From Symsagittifera roscoffensis (taxonomy: Eukaryota > Xenacoelomorpha > Acoela > Convolutidae), in assembly GCF_963678635.1 (NCBI RefSeq), contig NW_026971233.1, positions 250,001 to 314,000 of the forward strand: a stretch of 64,000 nt of DNA. Direction: 5' to 3'. The position numbers and the translations under genes were made by a program. Under the pieces are notes generated by a model. That model had not been told where the DNA came from. It did no database searches and saw only the letters and a program-made list of their open reading frames with translations. The first letter of the stretch is position 1. Every line of letters begins with the position of its first letter. Positions 55,449 to 64,000 of this stretch are shown here, piece by piece.

Positions 55449-56886
55449 ATTTAAGGTAGTTGCAGTTTTCCAATCCCGTAGGTGGTTTGGTTTTGTGACC
55501 GAAATTTTTTCAAGGCTTGCTCTTCAGTTATCCCAGTGTTAGGAAGTTTTTGATAATCATCAAACTCTTTATCGAGAGGGTTACTATTGTTCAGTTTGCT
55601 GTAGAAGTCATCATACGAGGGTAGTTGTTGTTCATGAAGCTTTTTCGGAGCATCAAACAACTCGTATGGAAAGTATCCTTTCATCTCACTGGCTTTGTAA
55701 GCTTTTAGAAAAGAGTCTAAAGTAGTAGCTCCACCCAAAAATTTCATAATGTCCAGTAGCTGAACATCTCCAAATTTGAAAGAAACAAAGTCGTTTGCTT
55801 TCTTGATAACTGAAGGTTCAATTTCTTTTTCGTTGATAAGGTAGGGAATGAGGTATGAGTTAATGAGGTTTATATCATACCGATCACTGTTGAATCCAAA
55901 TACTGGCAGAGTATTGGTGTATCTCTCTAGATGTTGCATCAAATCAATCAATTGATTTTTTTGAATCCTAAGAAAGTGAGTGGATGCGTTTGTTTCTTCC
56001 TCATTCTCGATACATTCATCTTCGTACTCTCTTGATTCACTCTTAGTGAAACTAACACGCTCAATAAGTATGCTGAAAATTGTGTGTAGTCGCTTTTTGA
56101 TGTTATTTTCAGCTTCCAGAAATTTTGATCGCATTTCGGTTTTATTTTTTTCCGCTAACAATTCCAAGTTTGCCACAAACTCAAAAATGAGGGATTGTGG
56201 ATTTTTGTCACACAAAAATATGGGTTTGTCAAGCAAATTGGATGAAATTGACACTGATAGGGGTTAATGCTTCCCGATCCAAGTTATTGTTTCGGTTGGT
56301 TTTAGTTCTTCGGATGGCACGCAAATTGATTCAAAGTCAAAAATTTGTACTCAATATTGAACCCATCCAGTTTTTCAAATTACGTCTCTCGTAGAGTATA
56401 CATTTTTTGGGTAAATGTTTTTGATTCGATCTTTGCATCGTAGGAGATGCTTTTTGAAATTTTGAGATATATTGAAAAATGTATCGCAAGTTGGGCATCG
56501 GAAGCATTTGAAGAAGTTGTCGATGTTATTGACGTAAATACTGTGGTTGTTATATCGTAGAAGTTTCACTGTGGTCTCGTATTTACCGATACTTCTCCGA
56601 GCTTATTCTCCCACGAAGTCTCCGTCTTCAATGTCGATATCGTAGAAAAAGATGTTTTTCTCTACTACATCTTCAACTACTGGTAGATCATCCATCGAAA
56701 CTCCGCGAAACTGTTTCGGATCACAACCCGATTTTTCCAGAATATCGTTAAAGATCTTGGAAGTGGATGTTTCAAGATTAGTGGTTCCATGTAAATGAAC
56801 TGCAAGCGCTCGAAACAAACACAAATTCTCGTTGTACGGATGTTTTGTGTTTTGATCAGAAACCAAACAATTAACATGGTTATTCC
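55449..56886 (-). pseudogene. polB: polymerase exonuclease and N-terminal part, unit 2
   Basis: Near-identical second copy of the previous two blocks: 56254-55451 for the exonuclease (LEAENN instead of LETENN, FLCDKN instead of FFCDKN), 56569-56375 for the zinc-finger part and 56886-56603 for the segment upstream. Unlike unit 1 it is continuous with the N-terminal exon upstream (..NVPMGCPDSVIPEPLLRNNH, 57061-56603), so this is the copy in its original context. Confidence 0.8.
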
Positions 56887-57730
56887 TCAGAAGTGGTTCG
56901 GGAATCACTGAATCTGGACATCCCATGGGTACGTTTTTCAGTAAGGCTGCAAAAATAGTCACATTAGTGATCAACTTGATTGTCCATTTCGCATTTTGTC
57001 TCTCTTGTGTACAAATTTCAATGATATCTTGCTTATTGACCTTGTTTTGTATAGTTGTCAAGTCTGATTTAGTACAAGTAGTATAGATTTATCAAAGAGT
57101 GTGTTATTTTCAAGAGCGTAGAAATAACGATATTCGCTTGTTTCTATATTACGTAACACAAATCCCAAGGCAATGTTGATTTTTGCTGCACAATCAAGTT
57201 TTCAAAGACTTGATCCATTTTTTCATTAACTAGATTAGGATCTAGTTTTGAAAGTTGAAAATTGAATACTTTGTGGCGTCCATTCTCCATCTCAGTATCT
57301 GTCAAGAAGTGTTGACAGGCATTCAACTCATCTTCTAGCTGATCACTATCCTCCTCGTTTTTCAAGATTTTATTCAAATCAGCAACAGAATCACTCGTTT
57401 TTTTTCGCTTTCATTCCGTGATCCTTCTTGCGATGCTGTTGAAGTGAATAATAGCTTGGAAATTCTTTCTCACACGATACACACTTTGTTGACTTTAGGT
57501 TTGACTTTACGTGCTTCTTGCTCGTATGGAAATTCATTTCTTGCTGGTTGTATGTACAAACTACATTCCGGACAAGAAATAACTCCTCGCACACAACTCT
57601 TTCGATGTCGCGCAGCATTTATACGAACATACATCTTACTACAGTCCTCGCATTTCTTTTTCTCATTCCTGTTGAGTGCTGGCATCTGAAAAAAAGTAGG
57701 ATATTTAGTTTGTATCAAAATAAATGAAAG
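56887..57730 (-). pseudogene. polymerase N-terminal zinc-finger exon, unit 1
   Basis: Minus strand, starting at the ATG next to TTTTTTTCAG|ATG (about 57687). MPALNRNEKKKCEDCSKMYV and NAARHRKSC make a C-x2-C-x(11)-H-x4-C finger; ISCPECSLY begins a second. After a frameshift, MNFHTSKKHVKSNLKSTKCV, then SCEKEFPSYYSLQQHRKKDH, complete the second and a third C2H2 finger. A further shift leads to NKILKNEEDSDQLEDELNAC, FNFQLSKLDPNLVNEKMDQV and, after 57144, to TTIQNKVNKQDIIEICTQER. It feeds into unit 2 of the exonuclease part. The T-tract-CAG before ATG is a good cis- or trans-splice acceptor. Confidence 0.7.
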
Positions 57731-57917
57731 TAAGTGGTACCTACAAAATTGGGAGATTTAAAAAATCCCAAAAAATATTCGATTATTTATACTTACTTTG
57801 ATTAGTTCAAATTTATTGAAATTTACCTCAAGTAGTTATACAAAGTATAGAGCAGTTGCTTTTAACGTAAAGAAGATCAGAATAAAATGCGTTTTATTTA
57901 CTTTTACTTAGAGAAAA

Positions 57918-57978
57918 TCAACCAATCAGAGTTGAGTATTTTTTTATTAACACTGTTTGTTGGAAATCAACCAATCAG
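57918..57978 (-). promoter_or_regulatory. pair of CCAAT boxes in the triplicated unit
   Basis: TCAACCAATCAG occurs at 57918-57929 and 57967-57978, a perfect fit to the NF-Y consensus YYRRCCAATCAG. The pair is repeated with each unit: 59046-59057 (its partner near 58997 is mutated to AATAATCAG), and 60076-60087 plus 60125-60136. Each pair lies about 0.2-0.3 kb upstream (minus-strand sense) of the zinc-finger exon's splice acceptor, so each unit carries its own promoter-like region. Binding itself is inference. Confidence 0.5.
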
Positions 57979-57980
57979 AA

Positions 57981-58797
57981 TCATTGATTTCCTGGACATC
58001 CCATGGGTACGTTTTTCAGTAAGGCTGCAAAAATGGTCACATTATTGATCAACTTGATTGTCCATTTCGCATTTTGTCTCTCTTGTGTACAAATTTCAAT
58101 GATATCTTGCTTATTGACCTTGTTTTGTATAGTTGTCAAGTCTGATTTAGTACAAAGTAGTATAGATTTATCAAAGAGTGTGTTATTTTCAAGAGCGTAC
58201 AAATAACGATATTCGCCTGTTTCTATATTACGTAACACAAATCCCATGGCAATGTTGATTTTTGCTGCACAATCAAGTTTTCAAAGACTTGATCCATTTT
58301 TTCATTAACTAGATTAGGATCTAGTTTTGAAAGTTGAAAATTGAATACTTTGTGGCGTCCATTCTCCATCTCATTATCTGTCAAGAAGTGTTGACAGGCA
58401 TTCAACTCATCTTGTAGCTGATCACTATCCTCCTCGTTTTTCAAGATTTTATTCAAATCAGCAACAGAATCACTCGTTTTTTTTCGCTTTCATTCCGTGA
58501 TCCTTCTTGCGATGCTGTTGAAGTGAATAATAGCTTGGAAATTCTTTCTCACACGATACACACTTTGTTGACTTTAGGTTTGACTTTACGTGCTTCTCGC
58601 TCGTATGGAAATTCATTTCTTGCTGGTTGTATGTACAAACTACATTCCGGACAAGAAATAACTCCTCGCACACAACTCTTTCGATGTCGCGCAGCATTTA
58701 TACGAACATACATCTTACTACAGTCCTCGCATTTCTTTTTCTCATTCCTGTTGAGTGCTGGCATCTGAAAAAAAGTAGGATATTTAGTGTGTATCAA
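57981..58797 (-). pseudogene. N-terminal zinc-finger exon, unit 2
   Basis: Same content as unit 1 (MPALNRNEKKKCEDCSKMYV; TSEKHVKSNLKSTKCVSCEK; GFVLRNIETGEYRYLYALEN), with identical frameshifts. Its 3' end runs from ..KNVPMGCPGNQ into the upstream region of the next unit rather than into the exonuclease part, so on its own it could only give a truncated zinc-finger protein. Confidence 0.7.
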
Positions 58798-59059
58798 AAT
58801 AAATGAAAGTACGTGGTACCTACAAAATTGAAAGATTTAAAAAGTCCCAAAAATTATTCGATTATTTATACTTACTTTGATTAGTTCAAATTTATTGAAA
58901 TTTACCTCAAGTAGTTATACAAAGTATAGAGCAGTTGCTTTTAACGTAAAGAAGATCAGAATAAAATGCGTTTTATTTACTTTTACTTAGAGAAAATCAA
59001 ATAATCAGAGTTGAGTATTCTTTTATTAACACTGTTTGTTGGAAATCAACCAATCAGAA

Positions 59060-59876
59060 TCATTGATTTCCTGGACATCCCATGGGTACGTTTTTCAGTA
59101 AGGCTGCAAAAATGGTCACATTAGTGATCAACTTGATTGTCCATTTCGAATTTTGTCTCTCTTGTGTACAAATTTCAATGATATCTTGCTTATTGACCTT
59201 GTTTTGTATAGTTGTCAAGTCTGATTTAGTACAAAGTAGTATAGATTTATCAAAGAGTGTGTTATTTTCAAGAGCGTAGAAATAACGATATTCGCTTGTT
59301 TCTATATTACGTAACACAAATCCCAAGGCAATGTTGATTTTTGCTGCACAATCAAGTTTTCAAAGTCTTGCTCCATTTTTTCATTAACTAGATTAGGATC
59401 TAGTTTTGAAAGTTGAAAATTGAATACTTTGTGGCGTCCATTCTCCATCTCAGTATCTGTCAAGAAGTGTTGACAGGCATTCAACTCATCTTCTAGCTGA
59501 TCACTATCCTCCTCGTTTTTCAAGATTTTATTCAAATCAGCAACAGAATCACTCGTTTTTTTTCGCTTTCATTCCGTGATCCTTCTTGCGATGCTGTTGA
59601 AGTGAATAATAGCTTGGAAATTCTTTCTCACACGATACACACTTTGTTGACTTTAGGTTTGACTTTACGTGCTTCTTGCTCGTATGGAAATTCATTTCTT
59701 GCTGGTTGTATGTACAAACTACATTCCGGACAAGAAATAACTCCTCGCACACAACTCTTTCGATGTCGCGCAGCATTTATACGAACATACATCTTACTAC
59801 AGTCCTCGCATTTCTTTTTCTCACTCCTGTTGAGTGCTGGCATCTGAAAAAAAGTAGGATATTTAGTGTGTATCAA
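59060..59876 (-). pseudogene. N-terminal zinc-finger exon, unit 3
   Basis: As unit 2, with small differences (NRSEKKKCEDCSK, NEKMEQDFENLIV, ERQNSKWTIKLI). This is the unit closest to the CCAAT cluster at 60.08-61.14 kb and so the most likely to be transcribed first. Same shared frameshifts. Confidence 0.7.
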
Positions 59877-60149
59877 AATAAATGAAAGTACGTGGTACCT
59901 ACAAAATTGGGAGATTTAAAAAGTCCCAAAAAACATTCGATTATTTATACTTACTTTGATTAGTTCAAATTTATTGAAATTTATCTCAAGTAGTTATACA
60001 AAGTATAGAGCAGTTGCTTTTAACGTAAAGAAGATCAGAATAAAATGCGTTTTATTTACTTTTACTTAGAGAAAATCAACCAATCAGAGTTGAGTATTCT
60101 TTTATTAACACTGTTTGTTGGAAATCAACCAATCAGAATCATTGATTTC

Positions 60150-60957
60150 CTAGAAGTGAACTGTTTATTATTTAAAAAACAAACTTTAATCATTATTTGA
60201 AAAATTTCTATCAAAAAACATTTGAGCTTCCTCGAGTTACTTTACAAGAAAAAGGAAAAAATTCCAATTGATTTTTTTATTGATGAAATAGATGTTGACT
60301 CTTACTTTTTTCATAATTTTTTGGACGTCTTTATTGTAGAAAATAGAGTTATCTGACTAAATAAAGGTCTCTTCAGAGAAACTTACTCAATCAAAGAGTT
60401 TACTTTTGATTCACATATTGCGGATCAAAGTCTTAAACTTACGGCTGAATTACACCTCACAAGGAAAGAAATTTTGTTTATTCTCGAGAACTTGAAATTA
60501 ATCAAAAAGTCGTACGATAATACATCAAAAACTCTTTTTATCCCCTATACAAAATCCAAATTTGTAAAAACGCCTCAGCAAAGTTCTTTATTCCTTCATT
60601 TCTTTAAGGATTTTCAAAGTTCAAAATCTTACTTGATTCGGTTTTGAATCAGATTTCCAGAAGTTTGCTTTGAAAAATTCCTCAACTTTGAGTTATCTTC
60701 CCAAATTTACATTAAAATTAAATAACTTGACTATCTACTCAAAAATCAGCAATTTTTAGTTGATTACATACAAAAAATTCAATTAAGTTGATGAAAAAAA
60801 ATGCAGAGATGTTACTTTTATTAATTTTCTTTCTTTTGTTACTTATATCAGCAATATTTTTTATTTTTATTGCGAACAATTTTTGGTCCTTTATTTTTGC
60901 AATTGCTTTTGTGTATATATTTACTTATTTGGTAGATTTAAGCCCTTAAACATTTAT
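60150..60957. other. AT-rich region between divergent genes
   Basis: No intact gene. Short readable plus-strand pieces near 60200-60560 (for example ELLYKKKEKIPIDFFIDEID-like reading) suggest an old coding relic, but stops are frequent. CCAAT boxes lie at both edges. Confidence 0.35.
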
Positions 60958-61135
60958 CTGATTGGATACGACAACTGGAACAAAAAAGAACACTTTTGTG
61001 ATTGGAAACGACAATACTCAAAATGGAGCTTTGTTTCCGATTGGACACAACTTTTATCCAAGAATCCCAGAAAAGGAAGTTGAAATCTGATTGGACACGA
61101 CTACAATCCTAATAAGGAAAATCAATTCTGATTGG
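60958..61135 (+). promoter_or_regulatory. array of five inverted CCAAT boxes
   Basis: CTGATTGG or a one-base variant occurs at 60958, 60998 (GTGATTGG), 61037 (CCGATTGG), 61087 and 61128, followed in the first four by A(C/T/A)ACGAC-like bases. Spacing is 40, 39, 50 and 41 bp. CTGATTGG is the complement of the NF-Y core CCAATCAG. The array ends about 190 bp upstream of an ATG at 61324. Confidence 0.55.
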
Positions 61136-61179
61136 TCAAACCCACACATTCGAGATGAAGATACCCCTAACTCCTTACT

Positions 61180-61310
61180 AAAAATCATTTTAATTTCAAC
61201 TTAACTACCGTCAACTACCTGTTCTCTTAGCTCTAAATACCTTAATTTCAACTAATCTTCCGTCAGCTACCCTTCTCTGAGCTCTTTCTTGTTTTTACTC
61301 TTTAACTCAG
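61180..61310 (+). repeat. 55-bp imperfect tandem duplication in the leader
   Basis: TTAATTTCAACTTAACTACC..GTCAACTACCTGTTCTCTTAGCTCT (from about 61189) is repeated as TTAATTTCAACTAATCTTCC..GTCAGCTACCCTTCTCTGAGCTCT (from about 61243). It lies just upstream of the ATG at 61324. Confidence 0.6.
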
Positions 61311-61323
61311 TTTATTGCTCAAA

Positions 61324-61832
61324 ATGATCTTCTCAGTGCAAAACAGCAATCTCATGTACTCTGTAGAAATTTCGCCTGATCTAGTACAATTTCAAGTGCG
61401 AGAAAAAGTCTCTGGAGTTTTTCCGGCACGAATGGATATCCCAATCTAAGTCTGGCACATGGTGGAAGTGATGCGAAGGGATTTCAACGAACATCATATG
61501 ATGCAAGTTCCCATCACAGAGAACCAACTTGGAACAATGCAAATGATGTGGGAATGAACTATCCCGAGATTCCGGACTCAAGATTTGTGGCTCAACCAGT
61601 CGACGACTTCCTCTTTCCTTGGGAGGAGGAAGGATCAGTCGAAAACCCCATCACAATAGATGAAGATGAGGGTTTCTCAGAAAAAATGACGCCTCAAAAC
61701 ACTCCTCCACAACAACCACCAGCAATGGAACCTCATTCAGCTCTGCTTTCTATAGAGAACCTCCAGAACTCTTCTGCTGCTCAACAGCTCTTTGATAAAA
61801 TGTTTTTGTATATAAAGGTTGTTTGGTATTGA
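61324..61832 (+). pseudogene. plus-strand ORF pair, unrecognised, Pro/acidic-rich
   Basis: The ATG at 61324 opens 41 codons (MIFSVQNSNLMYSVEISPDL..) to a TAA at 61447-61449. The overlapping next frame is open from about 61380 to 61832 (NGYPNLSLAHGGSDAKGFQR; then VDDFLFPWEEEGSVENPITI; then TPQNTPPQQPPAMEPHSALL). The second contains a Pro/Gln-rich, disordered segment and a helical end (LLSIENLQNSSAAQQLFDKM). Together they look like one protein of about 160 residues broken by a frameshift. Position, just downstream of the CCAAT array and divergent from the polymerase, fits a small element-encoded structural or regulatory protein. Function unknown. Confidence 0.4.
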
Positions 61833-62059
61833 CTTTGTTTTCTGTAATTAATTTATTCAATTTTATTTTAATTATGAGAATAGATGAGAGGATCAGGGTA
61901 AACCATTGAAAAACAATTAGAATTTAGTTAAGTGCTCCAAACTCGCACACAAGTTAAAAAATTTGATTAATTTTTGAACACGTATTCGAAAAACCACTGG
62001 AAAAACTGTACACAAGAAAAAAGTTACCTAGTCGATATTGCATCTTGTACACACTTTTA

Positions 62060-62500
62060 GCACTTTGTAGAAAAAATTGAAACATTTTTCGCATTTTGTC
62101 GAAAAAAAGTAAAACCCTTTTCGCATTTTGTCGAAAAAAGTAAAACATTTTTCGCATTTGGTCAAAAAAATTGAAACAATTTTTGCATTTTATCAAAAAA
62201 ATTGAAACAATTTCCGCATTTTATCGAAAAAAGTAAAACACTTTTTGCATTTTGTTGAAAAAATTGAAACACTTTTCGCATTTTACCGAAAAAAGTAAAA
62301 CACTTTTCGCATTTAGTCGAAAAAAGTGAAACATTTTTTACATTTGTAGTAAAAAAGTGAAACATTTTTCGCATCTTGTTAAAAAAAGTGAAACACTATT
62401 CGCATCTTCTCAAAAAATTGAAACACTTTTCGCATTTTGTCAAAAAAATTGAAACACTTTTTACAACTTCTTAAAAAAATTGAAACGTTTTTTGCGCTTT
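62060..62500 (+). repeat. 31-bp tandem minisatellite, about 14 copies
   Basis: GCATTTTGTCGAAAAAAGTA plus AAACACTTTTC repeats with a period of 31-32 bp (GCAT at 62091, 62123, 62154, 62185, 62217, 62247, 62278, 62309 and on). Copies vary in the A run and in GTC/ATC/GTT. Short minus-strand frames rich in F, K and M here are by-products. Confidence 0.9.
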
Positions 62501-63250
62501 CTTGAAAATCAAAAGAAATATTACATCTTTCTTATATGTTTGAAAAACTTTTTGCAAACTTTTCGACAACGGTGATTTTTTTTGGTAATTTCTTAAGCAT
62601 ATGAGAAAAAATAGATGGATTATCAAAAGTTTTTTATTGAAAAATTGACATGATTACTATTTACAAATCCATAACCATCAATAAAACAGTCAATTAATTT
62701 TAACAAATCATGTTCATATTTTGAGTTTTGTACTTGACGAACTCATTCTAGAAAACTGAACCAATAGTTTGTGTGGAAGCTAGTTTCTGGTTAGAACATA
62801 AATAGTGACATTTGAATTTTTTGCGTAATGTCTTTTCTTTGCAACACTTGGCAATTTTTCTGCTCCTTTCCATTTCAAATTGTGATGAACAGCGCGGTCA
62901 AGTTGATTGAAAACTTCGCCAGTTGATGAAATATTATCGAATAAAATCTGTATTTGTACAGAGTGTAAAGACAATCGATATTTTGGTATGTGAAATGAAA
63001 ATTACCCAATCGTTGTAAAATTTGATCGAAAGATGAACCAATCAGAAGTATGTGGAACTTACAATTTTCCAAATAACATTAAGAATTGTGGGTAGAGACA
63101 CAAAAATTATTGGTTACTATATATTTTTCGTAAAAATCACTGGAAACGGAAATAAATAGCGATTTTTGACAATACTCTGAATAAAAGCTGGGAATAAAAG
63201 CTGCGAATAAAAACATCCCAATCTTTTTGGTGTACATAGCATCTTCATTG
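62501..63250. other. AT-rich spacer with one CCAATCAG
   Basis: No intact gene seen. AACCAATCAG is present at 63036-63045. GAATAAAAGCTG is repeated twice near 63180-63205. Confidence 0.35.
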
Positions 63251-63251
63251 A

Positions 63252-63530
63252 ATCAATTGGAGCAGTGGTTACGAAAAATATACTGAACTTGAAAAAAATT
63301 TGAAAAATCTAGAAGCCACAGAACCGGAATTTTTTGCAAAAAGTTATGAAAAATGTAAGATTCTGTCAGAATTTTTAGAAACAAAGATTAATATTTTGGA
63401 TCACTACGCTTACCCTAAAGTTCAGTTTTTGATATTCAAAGATGAAGAACATGATTCGAGGTGTAGCAACTACACATTTCGTCATGCAAAAACTCTTCAC
63501 TGTGCAGAAAGAAAAGCAAAAAAATCATGA
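63252..63530 (+). pseudogene. coiled-coil segment upstream of the ATPase, unrecognised
   Basis: Open from just after a TGA to a TAA-like end at 63528-63530, without an ATG at its head: YEKYTELEKNLKNLEATEPE, FFAKSYEKCKILSEFLETKI, then NILDHYAYPKVQFLIFKDEE. The first half is a heptad-type helix. It could be an internal exon or the N-terminal part of the ATPase gene that begins about 0.2 kb further on. Not recognised as a family by sequence alone. Confidence 0.4.
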
Positions 63531-63737
63531 ACGAAAATCATGGAAATTGTTTGGACGTACATGTAATAGATCTTTTTTAGTTTTTTTTGTGCCAATTTTT
63601 TGTTATAGTTTTGATGTTAGTATGTGCAATCGTTCGAATAATGATATCCACAACATGTGAACAAACAACAATTTGGGTAGCTATTTTAACAAGTACAGTC
63701 GGTTATATTCTACCTTCTCCAAAGCTATGAAAAAAAT

Positions 63738-63991
63738 ATTTATACCAAAGAACGAATTTTTATTTCCCTAGTTGGACCAAGTCGATCTGGAAAATCTCAT
63801 CTTATTTTTGATTGGTTGAAAATTGGTACTTTTCAACCAGCATTCGACCAAATTTTTATCAACATTATCAACCTCTTCATAGTCAAATGCAAAGAAAAAA
63901 CCTTAAATTTATCCAAGGAGTAGACTTTGACTTGATTGAAAATCTTCCCAATAACGGAACTAAGTATTTGCTTATATTTGATGATTCTTGA
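63738..63991 (+). pseudogene. packaging-type ATPase (Polinton/adintovirus-like), partial and frameshifted
   Basis: ERIFISLVGPSRSGKSHLIF contains a Walker A motif (G-x4-G-K-S). After a one-base frameshift near 63862 the next frame gives FIQGVDFDLIENLPNNGTKY, then LLIFDDS, a Walker B motif (four hydrophobics, D-D). Between them is a QHYQPLHSQM segment. This arrangement fits the FtsK/HerA-like genome-packaging ATPases of Polinton/Maverick and related viruses, the natural partner of the polymerase at 51.8-60.1 kb on the other strand. A TGA (63989-63991) directly follows Walker B, and the window ends 9 bp later, so the rest of the gene is not visible. Confidence 0.75.
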
Positions 63992-64000
63992 AAGAGTGGT

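Larger units (their letters stand above)
53886..56886 (-). repeat. 1,533-bp tandem duplication of the exonuclease segment
   Basis: 53886-55353 is repeated as about 55420-56886; corresponding points lie 1,533 bp apart (for example 54447 and 55980, 54842 and 56375). Identity is about 99%; differences include CAAAAAAAT/CACAAAAAT near 54680/56213. At the junction (55354-55450) the 25-bp word TCATCTTTTCCTGTTCCCAG.. appears three times (55361, 55393, 55426), a micro-duplication. Both copies carry the same stops and frameshifts, so the gene was already broken when it duplicated. Confidence 0.9.
56914..60149 (-). repeat. 1,079-bp tandem triplication of the N-terminal exon and upstream region
   Basis: Units at 56914-57991, 57992-59070 and 59071-60149, each running from CTGGACATCCCATGGGTACG to CATTGATTTC. 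Copies are about 98-99% identical. Each contains the zinc-finger exon, its splice acceptor and about 300 bp of AT-rich upstream DNA with CCAAT boxes. The array ends at 60149 where CATTGATTTCCT is followed by AGAAGTGAACTG. Confidence 0.95.

Noticed and set aside
53646-59885. Plus-strand ORFs of 60-126 codons in the polymerase region
   Set aside because: Antisense shadows of the minus-strand polymerase and zinc-finger exons, duplicated with the same periods.
62060-62500. CRISPR-like array of 31-bp repeats
   Set aside because: Units are directly contiguous and degenerate with no unique spacers; it is a minisatellite in a eukaryotic genome.

Overview
The window is eukaryotic, almost certainly an invertebrate animal. 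It holds an LTR retrotransposon of the Ty3/Gypsy class, a second decayed Gypsy copy, and decayed relatives of the Polinton/Maverick/adintovirus group (protein-primed type B DNA polymerase plus an FtsK/HerA-like packaging ATPase). Splice-like signals (GTAAGT; long T tract ending in CAG before ATG) are present. There are no bacterial operons, rRNA genes or CRISPR arrays. The phylum cannot be fixed from sequence alone; the T-tract-CAG/ATG site would fit a nematode, and these polymerases are also common in cnidarians and other aquatic invertebrates.

Region 1 (190-24594) is one giant, relatively GC-rich LTR element of about 24.4 kb bounded by direct LTRs (190-794 and 23963-24594). Its order is: 5' LTR; a 3.2 kb leader with two abutting large palindromes sharing the same 38-nt spacer; a CCCTCCG motif array; gag (coiled coil, capsid, CCHC knuckle); protease; reverse transcriptase; RNase H; integrase with a GPY/F-type tail; then about 10 kb of accessory coding sequence with a macro (ADP-ribose-binding) domain, a coiled-coil protein fused or adjacent to an SGNH hydrolase-like domain, a second domain with a G-S-N-D motif, and long unrecognised ORFs; finally a polypurine tract and the 3' LTR. 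Every ORF is broken by frameshifts or stops, and the RT active site reads YVDY instead of YVDD, so this copy is dead.

Region 2 (24.6-39.9 kb) is AT-rich: a 136-bp tandem satellite abutting the 3' LTR; a very decayed minus-strand type B DNA polymerase (about 25.98-31.55 kb) whose exonuclease/N-terminal part is repeated in tandem 3.2 times; a plus-strand fragment of the polymerase C-terminus and flank (31.74-32.34 kb); an array of GGAATCC-like motifs; a possible membrane protein with a glycosylated coiled-coil ectodomain (33.83-35.13 kb); and a diverged three-copy repeat (36.4-39.0 kb).

Region 3 (39.98-45.47 kb) is a decayed minus-strand Ty3/Gypsy element of about 5.5 kb with 0.2 kb LTRs, a primer-binding-site-like TGGCGCAGCC and a purine tract. 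45.5-51.8 kb is AT-rich with only decayed, paired repeats.

Region 4 (51.8-64 kb) is a younger Polinton-like locus. The minus-strand polymerase reads in gene order as three tandem zinc-finger N-terminal units (1,079 bp each), two tandem exonuclease units (1,533 bp), then one palm domain. A cluster of CCAAT boxes lies between it and a plus-strand ORF pair, and a broken packaging-type ATPase runs off the right edge. The most notable signals are the accessory half of the giant retrotransposon, its twin palindromes, the recurrent amplification of the same polymerase segment in two copies of different age, and the CCAAT array between divergent genes.
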